Part shown: positions 13,798-16,191 of the stretch, one piece after another
Position numbering within the stretch: the first letter of the stretch is position 1
Layout: each line of letters starts with the position of its first letter
DNA from: Sphingomonadaceae bacterium
GTDB lineage: Bacteria; Pseudomonadota; Alphaproteobacteria; Sphingomonadales; Sphingomonadaceae
Assembly (NCBI GenBank): GCA_016742125.1
Contig: JACVCM010000072.1
Coordinates: 1 to 16,191, forward strand
Length of the DNA stretch: 16,191 nt
Direction of reading: 5' to 3'
Notes under the pieces: generated by a model
Database searches by the model: none
Told to the model about the DNA's origin: nothing
Seen by the model: the letters and a program-made list of their open reading frames with translations, nothing else
Program-made: the position numbers and the translations under genes

Positions 13798-15105
13798 TCA
13801 GGCCGCGGTGGTCGCAGGCGCTGCCATTTTCTGGTCGATAAACATCAACCAATATTCGGCAATTGCCTTGCGGTTGGCACTTGTGATCATCGCAAAGTCA
13901 GCCTTCGCCCCGGCATAGTCGCCGAGCATCGTCTTCGACATGGCAAGCCGGAAACGCGTCCGGTCGGTCTGGTCATTGCCATCCTTGTCAAGCACCGGAC
14001 CCTTTGCGAGCGCAGCGGCATATAGCTCGCTCGCGGTCTTGTAATCCTTGTGCGAGAAGAATGAGTCCGCCGTCAGCGACGCCAGCATCGGACGCGGGCT
14101 GGCTTTTGCCGGGGCGACTGTTCCTGCCAAGGTCCGCGTGTCCTCGGCCAGGCGTCCCTTGGCTTCATTATATCTTTCGCTGAAAGTGACGTTGTTGCGC
14201 GAGATAACACCCTTCGCAAATCCTTCTTCGAGAACGGCAACAGCCTCCGCAGGATAACGCACGCCAACATAGCTGAGGCTATCGAGATATTGTGCATATT
14301 CCTGCTGGAACCGCAGCGCTTCGCTTACGCGCATCAAGCGCATCAGATCGAGCGACTCTTCGGGATTGAGCTGTAGCGAACGGTCGAAAAAGGCCAGCGC
14401 GTCATGCCAGTAATCGGGGTTCTTGTCGATCTTGAGCAGTTCCTTGTACCAGTTGGCAGCGCCACCATAGTTTTTCGATTTGGCAGCCAGGCTCGCGGCG
14501 CGCAGATAATAGGCCTTGTTCACCGTACCCTTGGCCTTGTCGGCCGCAATGGCCTTGCCCAACCAGGCGGTCGCATCCGCATCCTTGTTCTGCTGTGACA
14601 TGGCGTTGGAAATCAGGAACTCGATATTATTGCCGCGATGCCCAAGATTATAGGCGTCGATCATATACTTTTCCGCGCCGGCAAAATTCTTGCCGTCATA
14701 GGCGATAGCACCCTTGCGGAAGGTGTATTCCTTCTTGAGGTCGGCCGGTGTAGTTGCCGAGGCGAGTAGCAGGTCGATGCCCTGCTCCTGGAAAGCCAGA
14801 TCCTTGACCCCTGCGCCGATGTTGATTGCCAATATGCCCGCTTCATAGCGATCATCGTCATTCCCGATCGCCGCAACGACTGTGGGAAAGGCGGCCTTTG
14901 CCGCCGCAGGATCTTTTTTGAGCAAGTCTGCAACGGGGGTGTAAGCCGTAACAAAAGGCTTGGAATAATTACGCTTCGGCGCAGCCGGAGCTGCTTCCTT
15001 GCCCTTCTTTTCCTTTTTGGGCTTGTCCTGCGCGACTGCCTGCGCCGATGCGAGCGACAAACCGGCAAGCGAAAGCGCAACGGCAAATTTCGAAACAAAC
15101 TTCAT
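13798..15105 (-). CDS. Exported helical-repeat (TPR-like) protein of unknown function
   Basis: A 435-residue protein with a signal peptide (MKFVSKFAVALSLAGLSLASAQAVA, likely cut near residue 25) followed by a lysine-rich stretch at 28-45 (DKPKKEKKGKEAAP). The rest is alpha-helical with TPR-like units, for instance around 125-160 (KGAIAYDGKNFAGAEKYMID), 175-225 (including NYGGAANWYKELLKI), 230-260 and 350-425 (DYKTASELYAAAL; GDYAGAKADFAMI). It is probably periplasmic and serves protein-protein contacts; no catalytic motif is seen. ATG 15105 has GGAG seven bases upstream. It has its own promoter (15157-15185) and a terminator beyond its stop, so it is a single-gene transcript. No specific family name is offered. 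Confidence 0.85.
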   Translation of the reverse strand: MKFVSKFAVALSLAGLSLASAQAVAQDKPKKEKKGKEAAPAAPKRNYSKPFVTAYTPVADLLKKDPAAAKAAFPTVVAAIGNDDDRYEAGILAINIGAGVKDLAFQEQGIDLLLASATTPADLKKEYTFRKGAIAYDGKNFAGAEKYMIDAYNLGHRGNNIEFLISNAMSQQNKDADATAWLGKAIAADKAKGTVNKAYYLRAASLAAKSKNYGGAANWYKELLKIDKNPDYWHDALAFFDRSLQLNPEESLDLMRLMRVSEALRFQQEYAQYLDSLSYVGVRYPAEAVAVLEEGFAKGVISRNNVTFSERYNEAKGRLAEDTRTLAGTVAPAKASPRPMLASLTADSFFSHKDYKTASELYAAALAKGPVLDKDGNDQTDRTRFRLAMSKTMLGDYAGAKADFAMITSANRKAIAEYWLMFIDQKMAAPATTAA

Positions 15106-15156
15106 TCTACTCTCCGCGAGTTAGGGGGTTTTGGCGTATTACCTTTATCGACCATC

Positions 15157-15185
15157 ACTATAGGTAGCTGGTCCGGATAGTGCAA
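15157..15185 (-). promoter_or_regulatory. Sigma-70-type promoter of the TPR-like gene
   Basis: Read on the minus strand: TTGCAC (15185-15180), a 17-base spacer, then TATAGT (15162-15157). Both hexamers are close to consensus and the spacing is optimal. Transcription should start about 7 bases beyond the -10, leaving a leader of roughly 45 bases before ATG 15105. The -35 box overlaps the left end of the inverted repeat at 15182-15226. Confidence 0.6.
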
Positions 15186-15226
15186 TTCACATAGCGCCCC
15201 CAAAATAGGCGATGTGCATGAATTGC
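15182..15226. repeat. Imperfect 15-bp inverted repeat between divergent TPR and SDR genes
   Basis: The left arm is GCAATTCACAT (15182-15192), AG, CGCC (15195-15198). The right arm is GGCG (15208-15211), ATGTG (15212-15216), CATG, AATTGC (15221-15226). Fifteen base pairs can form around a 9-base loop, with a 2-base bulge on the left and a 4-base bulge on the right. It overlaps the -35 box of the TPR promoter and lies just upstream of the SDR ribosome site, so it could be an operator or a leader hairpin. Confidence 0.4.
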
Positions 15227-15255
15227 GGTTGAACGAATTCTCACGGAGTATCGAG

Positions 15256-15951
15256 GTGTCCAGAGGTTCTGCAATCATTATCGGTGCCAGCGGCGGCATT
15301 GGCCGCGCTCTGGCAGACGAGCTGGATGCGCGCGGCTCTTTCACCGCTGTCCAACGGCTATCGCGTCACAGCGCGCCGCCCATCGACCTGTGCGACGAAC
15401 TTCGCATCGCAACGGCTGCAAGCCAGTTGAAAGAGGCAGAAGCTTCCCCGACGCTCATCATCGTGGCAACCGGTATATTGCACAAGGCGGACCGCGGCCC
15501 TGAAAAAAGCCTGCGCGATCTCGAACCGGACTGGATGATGGAGAATTTGCGCATCAACGCCGTCGGCCCGGCGCTCGTTGCCAAGCATTTTCTGCCTTTG
15601 ATGCCAAAAAGCGGCCCGACATGTCTCGCCATCCTGTCCGCGCGGGTCGGCAGCATTTCGGACAACAGGCTCGGAGGCTGGCACAGCTATCGAGCGTCGA
15701 AAGCCGCCCTCAACATGCTTGTCCGCAATATCTCGATCGAGTGGCAACGCAAGAACCCGGATGCGGTCATCGTCGGCCTTCATCCCGGAACCGTCGAGAC
15801 GCCGCTAAGCGCGCCTTTCAAGGGCAATCCAGCGCATGAACGCTTTGCGCCTGAACAGGCCGCGCGGCAGCTCCTGGACGTGCTGGAGGCGTTGAAACCG
15901 GCACAATCAGGCCAGCTTTTCGCCTATGACGGAACCCTGATCGCGCCATAG
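15256..15951 (+). CDS. Short-chain dehydrogenase/reductase (SDR family)
   Basis: A 231-residue NAD(P)-dependent oxidoreductase of the classical SDR fold, similar in style to the CsgA/C-factor-like group. Seen: the nucleotide-binding GASGGIGR at 10-17, NAVGP at 101-105, S128 in LSAR, and the catalytic Y145 and K149 in YRASK. Also present is the HPGTVETPLS stretch at 177-186 that follows the last core strand. The catalytic set is complete; the substrate is unknown. The start chosen is GTG 15256, giving MSRGSAIIIGASGG, because GGAG (15245-15248) lies 7 bases before it and SDR proteins begin close to the glycine motif. A GTG at 15214 in frame would add 14 non-homologous residues and lies inside the inverted repeat. 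Confidence 0.88.
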   Translation: MSRGSAIIIGASGGIGRALADELDARGSFTAVQRLSRHSAPPIDLCDELRIATAASQLKEAEASPTLIIVATGILHKADRGPEKSLRDLEPDWMMENLRINAVGPALVAKHFLPLMPKSGPTCLAILSARVGSISDNRLGGWHSYRASKAALNMLVRNISIEWQRKNPDAVIVGLHPGTVETPLSAPFKGNPAHERFAPEQAARQLLDVLEALKPAQSGQLFAYDGTLIAP

Positions 15952-16061
15952 CCCCGAATCTGTGGAAAACTTGTCGAAAAAGGCGCTTTTAAAGGGCGTG
16001 CGGGTGGCTATTTGCGGCGCACGGGTCTAGGGTTCCCTCATCTCAAAAAAATAAGGATTTT

Positions 16062-16191
16062 CGCGGCCGGAGCGACGATAACAGCCCACAAGACCGCTCT
16101 GATATTTCCCCGGTCGGCATCGTCGACGAAATGAAGGCGAGTTACCTCGATTACGCCATGTCGGTCATCGTCGCGCGTGCGCTTCCCGATG
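16062..16191 (+). CDS. gyrA: DNA gyrase subunit A, N-terminal part (runs off window; start unclear)
   Basis: The last bases encode DISPVGIVDEMKASYLDYAMSVIVARALPD, the conserved N-terminus of GyrA, the DNA cleavage and religation subunit of the type II topoisomerase that introduces negative supercoils. Identity is certain. The start is not: the open frame runs back to a stop at 15990-15992, yet no in-frame ATG, GTG or TTG exists before ATG 16131, which lies inside the conserved block. A ribosome site (AAGGA, 16053-16057) predicts a start near 16062-16070, where the in-frame codons are CGC, GGC and CGG. The left coordinate given here is therefore the earliest position expected from the ribosome site, not an observed start codon. 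Confidence 0.85.

Noticed and set aside
15214..15255. Upstream GTG 15214 as the SDR start
   Set aside because: It lies in the inverted repeat without a clear ribosome site, whereas GTG 15256 has GGAG 7 bases before it and fits SDR length.
15961..15969. TGTGGAAAA upstream of gyrA as a DnaA box
   Set aside because: It differs from the TGTGGATAA consensus and is a single copy; no origin features such as AT-rich repeats or clustered boxes are present.

Overview
The window looks like ordinary chromosome from a high-GC alphaproteobacterium, most likely a member of the Sphingomonadales. This is an inference from gene content and protein style (LipA, EttA, a WalW-type deacetylase, GyrA, an Lrp regulator), not from a marker-gene comparison. 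No insertion sequence, prophage, CRISPR array or attachment site is visible. Genes are densely packed on both strands, and no gene-free stretch exceeds about 170 bases.

Layout. The left edge (1-884, minus) is most of lipA, lipoyl synthase. Divergent from it, 967-3481 (plus) is a tight four-gene cluster: an SbtA-type bicarbonate transporter, a PII-like SbtB-type protein, a beta-carbonic anhydrase and a flavin-binding PNPOx-like protein. Its inner junctions are a 3-base gap and overlaps of 1 and 4 bases, so it reads as one operon for inorganic carbon handling. Convergent to it (3458-4423, minus) is an exported M14-type metallopeptidase-like protein. Then comes putP (4483-5934, plus), a sodium/proline symporter, whose 3' end overlaps a convergent diacylglycerol-kinase-family gene. 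That gene lies 7 bases behind ettA (6756-8435, minus).

The centre (8549-10158, plus) holds a secreted M28 aminopeptidase overlapping a small lipoprotein gene by 4 bases. Two tRNA genes follow on the minus strand: Pro(TGG), and a CAT-anticodon tRNA that is probably Ile2. They lie just downstream of a coupled minus-strand pair, an atypical soluble histidine kinase and a WalW-type polysaccharide deacetylase. Divergent from the kinase is an Lrp/AsnC regulator with a short upstream reading frame. A terminator hairpin separates it from a convergent exported helical-repeat (TPR-like) protein (13798-15105, minus). That gene has a recognisable sigma-70-type promoter, which touches a large imperfect inverted repeat shared with the divergent SDR gene (15256-15951, plus). 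The right edge enters gyrA, whose reading frame shows no usual start codon where one is expected.

The most noteworthy items are the compact SbtA/PII-like/carbonic anhydrase/flavoprotein operon in what looks like a heterotroph, the kinase-deacetylase pair with degraded ATP-binding motifs, the missing gyrA start codon, and the inverted repeat between the TPR and SDR genes.
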